Position numbers and translations under genes: made by a program. A stretch of DNA of 64,000 bases from the NCBI GenBank assembly GCA_007258455.2, contig VDFB02018306.1, forward strand, positions 1-64,000, read 5' to 3'. Source of the DNA: Sequoia sempervirens. Lineage: Eukaryota > Streptophyta > Pinopsida > Cupressales > Cupressaceae. The notes beneath the pieces were generated by a model. It was not told where the DNA came from and did not search any database. It worked only from the letters and a program-made list of their open reading frames with translations. Each line of letters starts with the position of its first letter. Positions within the stretch are counted from its first letter, which is position 1. Shown here piece by piece: positions 50,254-63,690 of this stretch.

Positions 50254-50674
50254 TGTTAGAGTAATCATGCATTAGCTATTAATTAATTATTCTTTAATTG
50301 ATTATTAGTCTAATTTATTCTCATGCACTTAAACTAAACTTAGGAGTGATTTATTATGTTAACTAGAGAGATATTATTAGATCATTTTGTCTCATTGCAT
50401 GAGATGTTGACACTTGTCATGATCTAATCCCTTTCTCATTTAGGGCTGCTCCTATATAGCACTCAACCCTCATTGTATTATCTCTCGAGCTTTCATGCCT
50501 TTGATAGAACTCTCAACCTTTGAGGACTCTTGTTTTCCTTGAAGATTCTTGAGGTTCATTATGTAGCTTTTTCTTGTTGAGGAATATTGCATATATTGTT
50601 TGCAGATCTCTTGCGTGGAAGGTGTCTTTGTTCGTTGTTTGATCTTGTGGCTTGTGTTTTTCACAATTCTAGCA
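50254..50674 (+). repeat. 5' LTR of the non-autonomous element (421 bp)
   Basis: It has TG...CA ends. A TATA-like CCTATATAGCAC lies near 50451-50462. It is collinear with 54170-54588, with roughly two dozen differences by eye. Confidence 0.93.
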
Positions 50675-53600
50675 TGGTATTAGAATGTGGATTCAATGAA
50701 CCCCTTCTTGATTTATGAGGTTTTTTCTTCAAACAAGGGTTACAGGCATCCAATCTGGATTTTTCATTTCTTTTTTTGCAATTTTTGGAGGTGAACGATT
50801 TTTAGGTGCATTTTGGCATGAAGAAGACCTCATTGTTGGATTCAAAGTTGTCGAGAAAGTCAGATTTGTTTTTTGTTTGGCCTGATTTGGACTCTTGAGG
50901 TCAGATTTGTGAGGGTTTGAAGTAGTTTTTTTTTCCAGATTCAAAGGGTAGCTACAATTTCAGAGCATTTTGAGTTGAAAAGAGCCTGATGGTTGCATTC
51001 AAGAGGCTGATTCAACAAATTTTGACTATAAATTTGTCTTATTTTGCCATCGGATTTTTGAGGCAATTTTTTTGCCTCAAGTGATGTATGGCTCTTGTAT
51101 GGCCCATTCAACATGAAAATAAAAAAAAAGCGCAAACAAATAAAAAAAATTGTTGGCTTATTTTTTTTTTTTTAAAAAAAAATTAAAATTAAAAAAAGTA
51201 GGCTTAAAATTTAGTGGGTGGATTTATTTTGAATGGCTAGGCGGAGTATATATGGTTTGGGGCACTTTTAATGTGCCAAGGGTACCTTAGTACTTGGTGA
51301 TAGGCTAAAGACCGCTCGTTTGACACAACCTTTAAGGTCGCCAGTGGTGATGTACAATCTGTGTCGCTTGACAAGTTTTCCCTTCTAACTGGCGGCCATT
51401 AAAAAATTTCGGACGCCATCTTTTCGGCCAGCGACCCTTTTCTGGTGTGTTTCAAAGTTTACCGGCGCATGAATTTTTTTCTAGTGTTGCACTTTTTCGA
51501 GGGAATTTGAAATATTTTGACAAACTTTTTTCATTCTCAAGGGTCAAATTTTTTTGGTGCAAGGGAATATTCTTAGAATATTCTACTGACATCATGCTGA
51601 TGCTGACATGATGTCAATGGTACGACCTACTGGCATGGCCCCTTTGAACCCTCCTTATGCCTTAAAGGAGGCGATTTTTCTTTTGGCCATAACTTGGGCA
51701 TACGATATTAGGTTTTGGCAAACAAGATATTGTCAGAAAGTTGGTTTCGCCAACTTTTCAGTGGTGTGGGTCTCATCACTTTTTTTTTGTTGCTAGTGCA
51801 ATCTACAACCTGTTGAAGTCAGAAGTGTTGTTTTTAGTCTCGAGCTTGTAACTTTTGACCCATTTCTCCATTTTTCGCGATTCCAACGACAATGTGACAG
51901 TCTTTCAAAGCTCTTCACAGGCATCCATGCACTTTTTCTAGATTTCTTTCTAGGTACATTTTATTTAGTTTTTGTGTTTTCACATTCTAGTGAATTACTT
52001 GGACGTCTTAGCTCCTAAAAACTTTTTGTTTACGTAAGATGACTCGTTTATGGCTATTCTTCATGTATTTCTAGTATTCTATCCTATTTGGGCATTGTAG
52101 ACTTTTTCATACACATTCTCTTTTGTAGATGCACTGAGATAAACTGCCATTCTAGTGTATTCTTTTTGGGGATTTTGCACATCCTGTTGTGCCTTTTATA
52201 CTTGTACTATGATATAAAATCCCATGGGGGGTTGATGTTTTCCTTTGGTTTGTCATCACACCTTTGTTAAGTGAGTGTCTCTTCCACGACAATAGTGAAT
52301 CTTAGTGATTCTTGCCTCATGAGTGTGTGCCTAATTTGCACACCCTTTTATTTGTAGGTTGTTTCTCCTACATGCACTTCTTGGTTTCACACAATTTTAA
52401 TGTACCTATCTTGGTTCTCCCTTTTCAACATTATGGGGGGGGGGGTTCTACTGTTGGTGTTAATGCTTCCTTGGTTTCACGTTTGAGTGATCTACATATC
52501 TAGTTCTTGTTCCTATGTAATTTTGGATGCAATGTACATCACCGACTAGTTACATGCATTTGAGTGAGATGGATCATTTACCACATGGACACTATTGCAT
52601 TCCTGTTTCTAGAGGTTCTTCATTGCAACACTATATCAGTCGTCATTCAACAACAGTCTACAGTTTCTTCATGCTTCAATGATGTTCTACATGATCCTCT
52701 CTTTTTTGGGACATTGTTTTGGTTGGAGGCTTCTTATTCCTTCACCTTGATTTGGAGGCTTTTTAGTCCTTCATTCACCATTCTCTCTTTTGGATAGGAT
52801 TTTTTCCCATGAGGTTTTCTACTTTTCTCTAATTTTGAGAGGTCTTTTTGATGTAGGAGGGAACACACACTCAAAAGAATTCACAAACACCTTAAATAAG
52901 AGATATTCTCCCTTCAACCAAACTAAAAATTAAAATTAGATTTCAAAGGAAATATATTCAAAACCCCAAAAATTCATTGTTTGCATAACACACTGTGTTA
53001 TTACAACAAATATAAACTTAAATCAAATGATCCAAACATGACCCAAATGGTTAATATGATTAGGAAACCATAAATAAACTCAAATCAAACATGCAAGGAC
53101 ATGCATAGGAAACAACTCCATATTTGTGTCTCAAAATGGGAAAAATACACTATTTTCTCATAAAATTTGCAATACATATGTTTATTACAAGTGCATAAGC
53201 ATGTTGTATTTACAATAAACCTATTGAAATATGATATAACACCATTAAAATTTCAACATGTGTTTCAACAACAACCTTCCTTTAACAATTTGAAATTTCA
53301 CCTCATTTGGAGCTCCCAACCTTCACCTGTACTGTGAAATAGATTGGCAAATTTGCTCTCTTCTATTTCTAAATTTTAATAACTTCAACAATGGATTCAA
53401 GGATTTTTTTCTACTACAACACAACCAAACTTGTACAAATATGACTCCAATCTTCCCAAAAATAAATTGCCAAGAGAGATTTCTCCAAAATCTAGAAAAG
53501 TAACATGTGAATTTGACAAGCTAAGACTTAAATATTGCATTCAACTTTCCTCTCCTGCAACTCCTCATTCTCCATGACCAAGATGGGGAAAAATGACTTC

Positions 53601-54169
53601 CAAATGACATTAAATTACATTTCATGTCTTAAGGAATATGCTCTTACACCATTCTAATTACAATTTTCTAAAAATAGGCTTCTTGTCATCCCACTAATTC
53701 CACTTGATTCCTCTTGATATAGAAAAACCCATAACCTCTATCATGGGCACACAAATTTTCTCTTACAACCTTGTCATAATGAATTTATTGTATATCATAA
53801 TCCATAAGTGGGCCTTCCAAGATTCAATGCCCAAGTATAGTGATTAAATCTTACATAGCAAATATTGTTAGAATTACATGAAACTTTATCGAATGACTAT
53901 TCAGGCTTGCCAAATTATTTAATAAAATAATTATCTTTATTACAAATATTATTCAACCTATTTAACATATTATTTTATTAAAAACATTAAACTACTAAGC
54001 TATGAAAATGATTTTTTTGGTTGATGTTGGATAGCCCTCATGTACCATGGATGCTCTTGCATCACTTTTGTTTGTACATGGGTGCCTCACCAGGCCTTGT
54101 TTTCCTAGACCCATCATGCATTCTCTTTTTAGGGTTTTTAGCTACTCCTTAAGTTCATCTTAAGGGGGG
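50675..54169 (+). other. Interior of the non-autonomous element, no recognised coding sequence
   Basis: A T-rich half (50675-52850) precedes an A-rich half (about 52860-54000). The abrupt switch near 52855 suggests a nested insertion or an inverted segment. The longest ORFs (about 60-77 codons) match nothing I know. Confidence 0.5.
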
Positions 54170-54588
54170 TGTTAGAGTAATCATGCTTAGCTAATAATTA
54201 ATTAATCTTTAATTGATTATTAGTCTATTTATTCTTATGCACTTAAGCTAAACTTAGGAGTGATTTACTATGTTAACTAGAGAGATATTATTAGATCATT
54301 CTATCTCATTGCATGAGATGTTGACACTTGTCATGATCTAATCCATTTCTCATTTAGGGTTGCTCCTATATAGCACTCAACCCTCATTGTATTATCTCTC
54401 GAGCTTTCATGCCTTTGCTAGAACTCTCAACCTTTGAGGACTCTTGCTTTCCTTGAAGATTCTCGAGGTTCATTCTGTATCTTTTTCTTGTTACGAAATA
54501 TTGCATATATTATTTACAGATCTCTTGCGTGGAAGGTGTCTTTGTTCATTGTTTGATCCTGTGGCTTGTGTTTTTCTTAATTCTAACA
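54170..54588 (+). repeat. 3' LTR of the non-autonomous element (419 bp)
   Basis: It follows the polypurine tract AAGGGGGG, ends TTCTAACA and is followed by the ATGTA target duplication. Confidence 0.93.
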
Positions 54589-54593
54589 ATGTA

Positions 54594-56598
54594 GAGGGCT
54601 TAAATCATGATAACATACAACACAAATTTGCATAATCTTACCTATCATTTTATAATTATTGGAATATATATTTGAAATATATTTATTTTAAATATGTTTA
54701 TATTAATTTTGTGATATAGGTTGGATAGATGCTTCAAAATTCACATTTCTTCATAATTTAGATCAGACGTATTTAGAATGTTTGAAATAAATACTCATTA
54801 AATTTGTATTGATTTTTTATTGTCTATTTGTTTTAACAACCTCCTTATTATCATTGTTATTATATCTAAATTAAAATTTAACTATAGACAATAAAATATT
54901 AACAAGATGTTAACTTCGGAAAAATTTACGACATTTATAAAAACTTAATGTAAAATAGAAAACAAGAAAACTGCATGTATAATACACTAGGCATGCATTT
55001 CAATTATTGGTAAGGTATCAAGCACAAGCTTTTTATTAATTTCTTAAATTAAAAAAAGTTCTTAATTTATGTAAATTATTATACCATTTACTTCGGAATA
55101 TTTAGTGAAACTTAAAATACAACTAATGGAAGATGACATAAATATAAGAATTATATTTTCATAAAGGGTAAAGGTGAGATTTTAGAAGTGACCCAACCCT
55201 TTTACAAGGAAAATCATAGATATAACAATGTAGTTCACTCAACAATGTTTTTTTATAGATAAGGACTATTAAATGAGTCCATTTTTTACAATTTTTAACC
55301 AACAACAAAAGGCATTCACCTAATAGTTAAAAGATAGCAAGAAAAAATCAACAAATTGAAACCAACCCCATAATAAACTTGTTGGAGCCACATAGATCCA
55401 AAGTGCATTAATAGCCCATTGTCACATCTTTTTTTATTACCATTGATCAAATTTTCTTCATATTTGCTTTCCATGCTTTGAAACACCCTTAAGTTAGCCT
55501 TCCTTCAAGATGAGCACTTAGTTAACAATGAACCATCAAGAGGGGAGGATGTTGGAGAGACATAAATCTTCAATTGAAACTTGAATTGAAGCATCAACCT
55601 TGTTAAAGACATTCTTTTGAAATTTTAGATTTTATGCCTTTTACACCTAGATACCAATCTCATCCTAAATATACATGGTAATCCTTGGCCCAACTTCTAG
55701 CAAAGCAAACTAGCATGTTGGAAGAGAGGAGAAAACTCCTCTTTAGGCCTTGCTCACAAAATATGCCCCAATAGCAAAACCCTTTCCTAGATGAGAAACA
55801 TTTCCTTAACATCGCCAAGTTAATCCCTATATGAAGTTAGGAACTCATTACAAAAGTCGTTACAAGAACATAGAATACTAACTCCTATATCCCTTTTGGA
55901 TCTAGCACTTGAATGGTTGACTTGGAGAATGTTTCACAATTATAGAGGAGGACAAGATATTATATAATTCATTGTTTGATGTGTCTCCTAACAATTGCCA
56001 CCTAAAGAAGAAGAGAAGTAGCATAAACAATAGATCTAACTCTCTGCAATAAATAGTCACATAAATCCTTGTCATGTTTAATTCGTTCCTTGTCAAAAAA
56101 ATTCAAAAAACCTTTAGAAACTCCCCTCCTTGCCACCTTAAGAATGCACTTAATAGCCTTTGATTTCTCTCTTATCAATATTGGGAAAATCTGAGCCTTA
56201 TCTCATGCTCCCACATCATAGTGAATCATTTAAAAATTAAACAAGCTTATCCCTAGGTATAAGAGATTCTTAAATCATAGCTCTTGCAAACATCTTGACT
56301 ATACTTGGGTCATTGAGTAGGTCTATTAAATTAAAAAAAATGTAGACATGATATCACTAAACATACTTTTTAAGGAAATTCCAAGAGAATATTAGTACCA
56401 ATAATGTAAATATCATAAGGGAGTCAATTACAAACACCTCCTATAATTTTTCCATCCTATATCTAGTTACATCAAGCATTTTCCACTTGTAGGGCATGAA
56501 AGAAAAACAATGATTGGTCAACTAATTCATCTTGATCACCAAAAAGAAACAAAAACTAAAGTAAAAGGAAGATGCCAATATAAGAACCCAAATTGCAT
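54594..56598. other. No gene recognised
   Basis: AT-rich to about 55150, then A/C-rich. 55190-55560 recalls 47940-48330 in wording (ACCCTTTTACAAGGA, AACAACAAAAATCA-like, CAACCTTGTTAAAG), so it may be another old LINE fragment on the minus strand. No domain could be read. Confidence 0.35.
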
Positions 56599-56670
56599 TT
56601 ATATGTATTTATATGTATGTATGTATGCATGCATGCATGCATATATGTATATGTATATATACATATAAAT
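56599..56670 (+). repeat. Microsatellite of (ATGT)/(ATGC)/(AT) units
   Basis: TATGTATGTATGTATGCATG followed by CATGCATGCATATATGTATATG is a compound tetranucleotide repeat that is also partly self-complementary. Confidence 0.85.
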
Positions 56671-57294
56671 AATATATTCCATACATCTCATCATTATTCT
56701 ATTAGCAAATCATGCATGTAAAACATTTATTACAATAAAATAAAAGATATTAATAATGCCAATCTTAATTCTTGAAGAGACCTTAGGGGCCAGAACATTT
56801 ATTGATGGAAGTAAAATTTGGAGGGTACAAAGACATAAGGATAATAATATAAAAAGTTTGTTGGTATTAGTGGTTGTAGCTTAATCTTTTGGAGGTCTTG
56901 TAATCTTTAGCAATTTATATTTCATGTGCAAGATTTCAATGCCTTAAAACGATTTAGTTAACCATTTGATAAAATAGAAACTACTATCAATCACTTAGTA
57001 GTTAATTCCAAAAGGAAAATCTTAAAATCTAGGAATTGACAACACAAACCTCCATAATTAATTGAGAGCGACTAGATTGGTTTACATCAAGGTTTGAGAT
57101 TGTCTTACCAATGCCCATTCAATATTTTAATAATTGATTAATGGCACTGATAGAGTGAATTTAGTGTAGTTATTTGTTTTGACTTGTTAGAATAAAAAAT
57201 TACAAGCCTTTGTCAAATTAAATGTGTTATGTCAAGAATTAATATTCTTTGACTTTGCAAATGAGACGTACTACTATGGATGGTGGGTTGAATT
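56671..57294. other. No gene recognised
   Basis: AT-rich flank of the minus-strand Copia, without supported features. Confidence 0.45.
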
Positions 57295-58566
57295 TGTTGA
57301 AAATTGAGGTGTTTGTGTAGCTTAATAATTTGTAAGACTTTATGATCGCTGATCTAAATATGCTTTTCCTTTGTTACAGATTCTTTGTGGGTGATTATTT
57401 GATTAATTCATTTTACTGTTTGTAGAAAGAAGACAAAAGTTGATAGAAGAATTAGACAGGATATTAGAAATATTACACAAGCATATACCGTGGAGAAACC
57501 CTTTCGGGAAAAAACTCCACCAAGAATTAATCTATTATTCAATCTCTAAGTAGATTACAATAGCTCCAATTCTTGCTTGAGAATGCTTCTTTTTCCTTCA
57601 CCAAATCTTCTTCACAACTTGCAATAAAATTGATAATAACTCTCTTCAACTTGCTTGAGATAAATAGGCAATAAACAACTTTGTAAACTCCAAAAGAGTT
57701 ACAATTGAAAATCTCAATCCCTATCTCCTAAAAGGTATGCCTATCTCTTCCAAGTAGAGTTTAACCGTGAAGAACAATGCCAAATCATCATCTTCATCCA
57801 TTTGGGTGTCCCAAACTGAAGTACAAACTCAACCTTTATTCTGTAAATCTTCAAGGCTTCATCCTCAAAGTAGGCGCCCAAGAGTGGGCCCACTTAACTT
57901 AGCCTTCTGAAATATCTTAGCATGCAAAGGAGTTAATTCCAAGAAGCCAACTTGGGTGCCCAAGTTGGGTCCAAGTCATTTCTTGTTAACTGAAACATTT
58001 CTCTCCACCATTCATGCAAGAATGGTCATCCCTTGTTAACTGTAGGTAGTCCCTATTATTTGTCATACAACTCAAGTCATTTATCATGCATTCCAAGTTA
58101 ACTGAAGTCAACTAGCATTCAACTAAAACTAACTGGAGATAACTGAACCATAACTGAACTGAACTAAACTAAACTAAACTAAATGATTCTGAATTGAACT
58201 AAACTAAACTGATCTGAATTAAATTGAACTGAACTTCATGCATGTAAACATCAAACCTTAACTCCTAGGATCTTTACATGCATTCAGAAGTGTTATCTTT
58301 TACTCCAAACAGTTAACTTAACTCAAGGTGAATTCCACCTTCCATGTGGGTGCTCCATGTGCTCCTATTATTTAGGAACTCATCTTGGACGCCCTCACAT
58401 GCTCCTTACATTTAGAATTAATTACAAATGTCAATTAACATGATTATTTCATCAAATATTAATCTTTCTCTAATCCTAGTGTTTGAGAACACTTTCCAAG
58501 GACTTAGGAGATACATGAAATAAATAATGTTTAGGATTGCAATTAAATGGCATCCTATTTCCAACA
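57295..58566 (-). repeat. 3' LTR of Copia #5 (1272 bp)
   Basis: It is homologous to 60083-61363 along its whole length. It includes a pentanucleotide AACTA/AACTG tract at about 58130-58236. Confidence 0.9.
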
Positions 58567-60082
58567 TTCTCCCACTTGACATTATACATTGCAATTATTC
58601 TAAACAAGGAATCATTATTATAAATCAAGTACAGAACTTAAGGCCAATGGCCTTCCTGCACCAACTAATCAATCCATGCCAACTTCAAATGCAACCTGCA
58701 TAATCATGAAGCTCCAAGCAAATGATTAAAACCAAGAGAACTTATCTGAAGGAACTGGTTTCATAAGATAATCTATAACATTAATTAAAGTGTCGACTTT
58801 CTCAATTAATACCTTCCCACTCTCAACCATTTCTCGCACAAAGTGATACTTAACATCAACATGATTAGTACGAGCATGATACATAGGATTTTTGGCTAAA
58901 CACATAGCACTCTGACTATCACATTCAAGTTTAACTTACTTGTATTTAAAACCAATACCTTTCCCAAGTCTCTGTATCCAAACTACCTCTTTGGAGGCAT
59001 GTGAAACCACTGAGTGTGTTGAACTCACGTTCAACCAAGGTGTAGGCTCCTCGGTCTTTTCTGTTGAAAATAACTTTTCTTACTAGTAACTATTCCAACA
59101 TATATCTCTTACCATAAGAGAACTCAAGCCTCACCTATTTCTCCAAGTATCCATGAGGACCTGTAAACAACCAATCCATGCCAAACTCCAAATGCAATAT
59201 AGCACTATCATGAAGTAATCAAGCAAATGATTAATGTACCAATACTTAAGAGAACTACACACGATCAATGTCAAAGCTCCAATCTTGAACATAAACATTA
59301 CATCTATGATCTAACCATCTCCTCCTAGGAGATCACATGCACCAGAACACACTTAAACATCCTAGTCTCAAGAGAACCATGCCAAACTCTAAATGTAACA
59401 AGAGTAAACCATGACATAATAGCAACCACTCTAAACCAAAAAAAAAACTAATCCCTAATCACATGAGGATAACCTTACCAATGATGCATCCATGTCACTG
59501 CCAACAACTCCCACTGAACTATGGTACCGAGTTACACATGGCATCGTGACTACCATCCTCTTCATGAAGATCACTATATCCTACCAAAGCTCCCACTAAA
59601 CTGTGATATCGAGCTATACATGGCAACAAGATAAACATCAAACCATCACTGTCAAAAGCATATGGAATTTCAGACATTTCCTCATGATCAAAATTATCAT
59701 AACATGTACCATGCCACAACTCTAAACTTCTAATCAAGAGTATACCATGACATAATAACAAAACCATCCTATAACCAAGAATCCACTTCATTGCCAAATG
59801 CTCCCACTGAACCGTGATATTGAGCAATCCCATGGCATCATGATGCACATAATCAAAACCACATTTCTGTCAAAAGTTCACACCAAACTTGTGAATCCAA
59901 GCTCTCAATGACACATGATAAACATCCTCTGAAGCAAGAATATATACCTCTTGTAACAAACTTATTTTCCAAAATCAGCAATAACAAAAAATAGTAAAAG
60001 CTCCCACTATAGCCAAAAAACCTCCAATCTTTTAAGAGAAAGGTGTCCCAATACTCTACCTAACCTCATATCTGATACCAAA
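58567..60082 (-). pseudogene. Copia #5 interior: RNase H remnant plus reiterated segments
   Basis: On the minus strand, VVSHASKEVVWIQRLGKGIG and LECDSQSAMCLAKNPMYHAR followed by TNHVDVKYHFVREMVESG are the Copia RNase H C-terminal region (58770-59020), with in-frame stops. Upstream (59090-60060) no RT or integrase is left. Instead, blocks such as CTCCCACTGAAC-TG-TA-CGAG-TA-CATGGCA and ACCATGCCA-AACTCTAAA recur two or three times, so the interior was rebuilt by deletion and local duplication. Confidence 0.8.
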
Positions 60083-61363
60083 TGTTGAAAATTGAGGTGT
60101 TTATGTAGCTTAATACTTTGTAAGACTTTATGATTGTTGATCTAAATATGCTTTTCCTTTGTTACAAATTCTTTGTGGGTGATTATCTGATTAATTCATT
60201 TTACTGTTTGTAGAAAGAAGACAAAAGTTGATAGAAGAATTAGACAGTATATTAGAAAGATTACACAAGCATATACCATAGAGAAACCCTTTCGAGAAAA
60301 AACTCCACCAAGAATTAATCTATTATTCAATCTCTGAAGTAGATTACAATAGCTCCAATTCTTGCTTGAGAATGCTTCTTTTGTCTTCACCAAATCTTCT
60401 TCACAACCTGCAATAAAACTGATAATAACTCTCTTCAACTTGCTTGAGATAAATAGGCAATAAACAACTTTGTAAACTCCAAAAGAGTTACAATTACAAA
60501 GCTCAATCCCTATCTCCTAAAAGGTACGCCTATCTCTTCCAAGTAGAGTTTAACTGTGAAGAACAATGCCAAATCATCATCTTCATCCATTTGGGTGTTC
60601 CAAACTGAAGTACAAACTCAACCTTTATTCTGTAAATATCTTCAAGGCTTCATCCTCAAAGTAGGCGCCCAAGAGTGGGCCCACTTAACTTAGCCTTCTA
60701 AAATATCTTAGCATGCAAAGGAGTTAATTCCAAGAAGCCAACTTGGGCGCCCAAGTTGGGTCCAAGTCATTTCTTGTTAACTGAAACATTTCTCTCCACC
60801 ATTCATGCAAGAATGGTCATCCCCTGTTAACTGTAGGTAGTCCTTGTTATCTGTCATGCAACTGAATTCATTAGTCATGCATTCCAAGTTAACTAAAGTC
60901 AACTAGCATTCAACTAAAACTAACTGAAGATAACTGAACCATAACTGAACTAAACTAAACTAAACTAAACTAAACTGATTCTGAACTGAACTAAACTAAA
61001 CTAAACTGATCTGATCTGAACTGAACCGAACTTCATGCATGTAAACATCAAACCTTAACTCCTAGGATCTTTACATGCATTCAAAAGTGTTATCTTTTAC
61101 TCCAAACAATTAACTTAACTCAAGGTGAGTTCCACTTTCCATGTGGGTGCCCCATGTGCTCCTATTATTTAGGAACTCATCTTGGACGCCCTCACATGCT
61201 CCTCACATTTAGAATTAATTACAAATGTCAGTTAACATGATTATTTCATCAAATATTAATCTTTCTCTAATCCTAGTGTTTGAGAACACTTTCCAAGGAC
61301 TTAGGAGATACATGAAATAAATAATGTTTAGGATTGCAATTAAATGACATTCTATTTCTAACA
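60083..61363 (-). repeat. 5' LTR of Copia #5 (1281 bp)
   Basis: It matches 57295-58566, with the primer-binding site next to its 60083 end. Its AACTA/AACTG tract (about 60931-61033) has a different unit arrangement from that of the other LTR. Confidence 0.9.
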
Positions 61364-62236
61364 AAATTTGATAAAGATACTTGTGTGTATTATAAATTTT
61401 GAATCGAAATCAATGTATAGATTAGTAATATAATGCAATTGATAATGACACACAAAAAAATAATTTAAGTATACTTTAATAGCAACATTTTTTTCCACAC
61501 CTAGTGGTTTTTTGTACATAAAATGCAAATACAAAGTTCTATGTATTTATTGATATTATCAATGACCAAATGGTCAAATTTGTCACACAAATATTATCTG
61601 TTAATATGATGATTATGAATTATAGTGAGATATTCATTCCACATCTTGGATTAAAGAAACCAAAAATATTATGGAGGACCAAGTCACAAATAAAGACTTC
61701 TATAACTTCAACTTTAGAGTTATATGTTTAATTTTTTTAATATATTTGAGTTCACAATCATTAAAGAAAACAAATAGGTTCATACCAAGGATTATATCAC
61801 CATACAATCTATGAACTTATGTGATGTAACTAGACAATGTAAATTATGTTTTCATATTACTATAATACATGTGATGATTGTTAATTGCGTTAGTCTCTGA
61901 ATATTTTTTGGATAGATGTATTTAAGATACCTTTTTATCTTAGTATTATTTTATTTTCAATATATTACTCCACAAAATATTTTAAAAGGAAGCTTGTATA
62001 ATTCATACTACCGTACATTGTAGACACTAATTTATAAATGTAATTTAGATTGAGATATATGACAATCTATAGGGAAGAGGGGTCAATCATTAGGTGATGT
62101 CTTGTTTTGATACAATATTTGTGGTTATGGGATTTAGATTTAGTCTTGCAACATATTTATTCTATATATTGTTAATAATTATTCCACATGTAAGTCAACA
62201 AATAACCAAAGATTTTTCAATATGTACCCTTACATG
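61364..62236. other. No gene recognised
   Basis: Strongly AT-rich DNA between two minus-strand Copia elements; no features supported. Confidence 0.45.
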
Positions 62237-63511
62237 TGATGAGCACACGATTGAGAGAAGGGGGAGGTGAATCAGTATAACAATATTCTTTTTCTTTTAA
62301 AAACTTATATAATCACTTTAAGATTTAGTCAAAACTAGCACATATGTAAAATTAAACAATGAGCAACACAATAATGAAACAATTTACGTGGAAATCCTTG
62401 CAGGAGAAAACCATGGAAAAAATATTGCTTTTATTAAACTTCTTTTTATAAATTCTAGAGGCACCAAATCCTTATTCAATTTGTGAGCACCAACCCACCA
62501 GAGGCACCAACCCCTCATTCAATTTTTCCTTCTAAATTTTGCTATAATTTTGATCACCAATCTGCTATAATTCTCTTCTTCAATATGATATAAGCTGATC
62601 ATAAATTTGCTACAAAAGTGATCACAATCTCCTCATAAAACTTCTTATAAATCTGCCATACAAATTTTCATAATCTCCTCCTATAATGTGCAAATAATCT
62701 TTTTTACTTTTTTCTCTTGATTTGTTGGTGTGTTTGATGTATTTATTTATCTTTCTTTCCTCAACACACACTTCCTCTATAATTTTTTCTCTTGATTTGT
62801 TGGTGTGTTTGATGTATTTATTTATCTTTCTTTCCTCAACACACACTTCCTCTACAATTTTTAGTCTTCCTTTATACCTTCATGAATGAGATGGACTTAT
62901 TCAAAAGACATAACTTTTATTATGTGTGTTCCTTTCATAACAATTTTAAATACTGCTTCATAAAATCCATCGCTTCCCTCTCTATTATTTCCCACAAAGG
63001 GAGGCGACTCTTTATTTGTAATCATTTATTACAACTAAATGAGTGCTACTTAGTTACTTATTAGTAATCCCTATCCTTTATATAATCTATCGTTGTCCTT
63101 CTAAGTAATCGTATTTATTTACATTTGTTACTTAAATGGGGGTGATAGCCTTAAGGAATCAATAAAAGTACATTTATTTGTCTTTAGTAACTTTTTTCTT
63201 TTCCTTCTTTCATCCTTTCCTAGTTACTTTCACAAAAATAAACTCTGCCCTATAATGAATCACTATAATGAATCACTGCACTTTGTCTTATAATTTTTTT
63301 TCTTATTTGATTTTTGTCCTATATGAATTTTGTCTTATTAGTTTTTCGTTTTAAAAGTGGCTCTAAAATTATGAAGGTCGACTAGTAGCAAACAATTTAG
63401 AATATAATAAATGATTGCCTTTATATTAATGACATTATTCTTGGACTATCAATGACATTAATTATGTTGATGTTGATCTTTCTTTTGACATCAATGACAA
63501 TATTTCTAACA
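62237..63511 (-). repeat. 3' LTR of Copia #6 (distal end approximate)
   Basis: On the minus strand the purine run AGAGGGGGAGAT immediately precedes TGTTAGAAATATTGTC at 63511, a polypurine tract and LTR start. The far end is placed at TGATGAGCACACG near 62237, just outside a GGGGGAGGTGAATCAG phrase common in plant LTRs. That end is a guess. Confidence 0.6.
62714..62863. repeat. 75-bp tandem duplication inside the Copia #6 LTR
   Basis: CTCTTGATTTGTTGGTGTGT and the next 55 bases are repeated (62714-62788 and 62789-62863), nearly identical. Because 75 is a multiple of three, the minus strand shows a 25-residue periodic open stretch, which is a by-product and not a gene. Confidence 0.9.
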
Positions 63512-63690
63512 ATCTCCCCCTCTATCATTGATGGAAACTTCTTAAGGAAATGAACTTGAATATAGAAGGCTCCTCCTTTTCTTGTTGCTACTCCTATATT
63601 TGTACTTCTCCCCTTTGACATCAACGACAAAGGATTCCATAGAGCTGTAAGATGGTGCAACGAAGAGCTCCCCCTTACGAATAGATCTCC

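Larger units (their letters stand above)
50254..54588 (+). mobile_element. Complete non-autonomous LTR retrotransposon with 5-bp TSD
   Basis: The LTRs at 50254-50674 and 54170-54588 both start TGTTAGAGTAATCATGC. The 5' LTR ends CTAGCA and the 3' LTR CTAACA. TGGTATTAGAATGTGG, a decayed Met primer site, follows the first, and AAGGGGGG precedes the second. The element is flanked by ATGTA at 50249-50253 and 54589-54593, a perfect target-site duplication. The 3.5-kb interior shows no gag or pol domain in any frame, so it is a LARD-type element dependent on a relative's enzymes. The strand is set by the primer site. Confidence 0.93.
57295..61363 (-). mobile_element. Copia #5, minus strand, internally deleted, two full LTRs
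   Basis: The two LTRs are 57295-58566 and 60083-61363. On the minus strand each starts TGTTGGAAATAGGATG or a variant and ends AATTTTCAACA. Inward of the 60083 LTR lies TTTGGTATCAGATATG, a Met primer site. Inward of the 58566 LTR lies AAGTGGGAGAA, the polypurine tract. The flanks GAATT (57290-57294) and AAATT (61364-61368) are a target duplication with one change. Only 1.5 kb of interior remains. Confidence 0.9.

Noticed and set aside
62622..62846. Minus-strand ORF with a 25-residue repeated protein segment.
   Set aside because: It is produced by a 75-bp tandem duplication inside an LTR, not by a gene.
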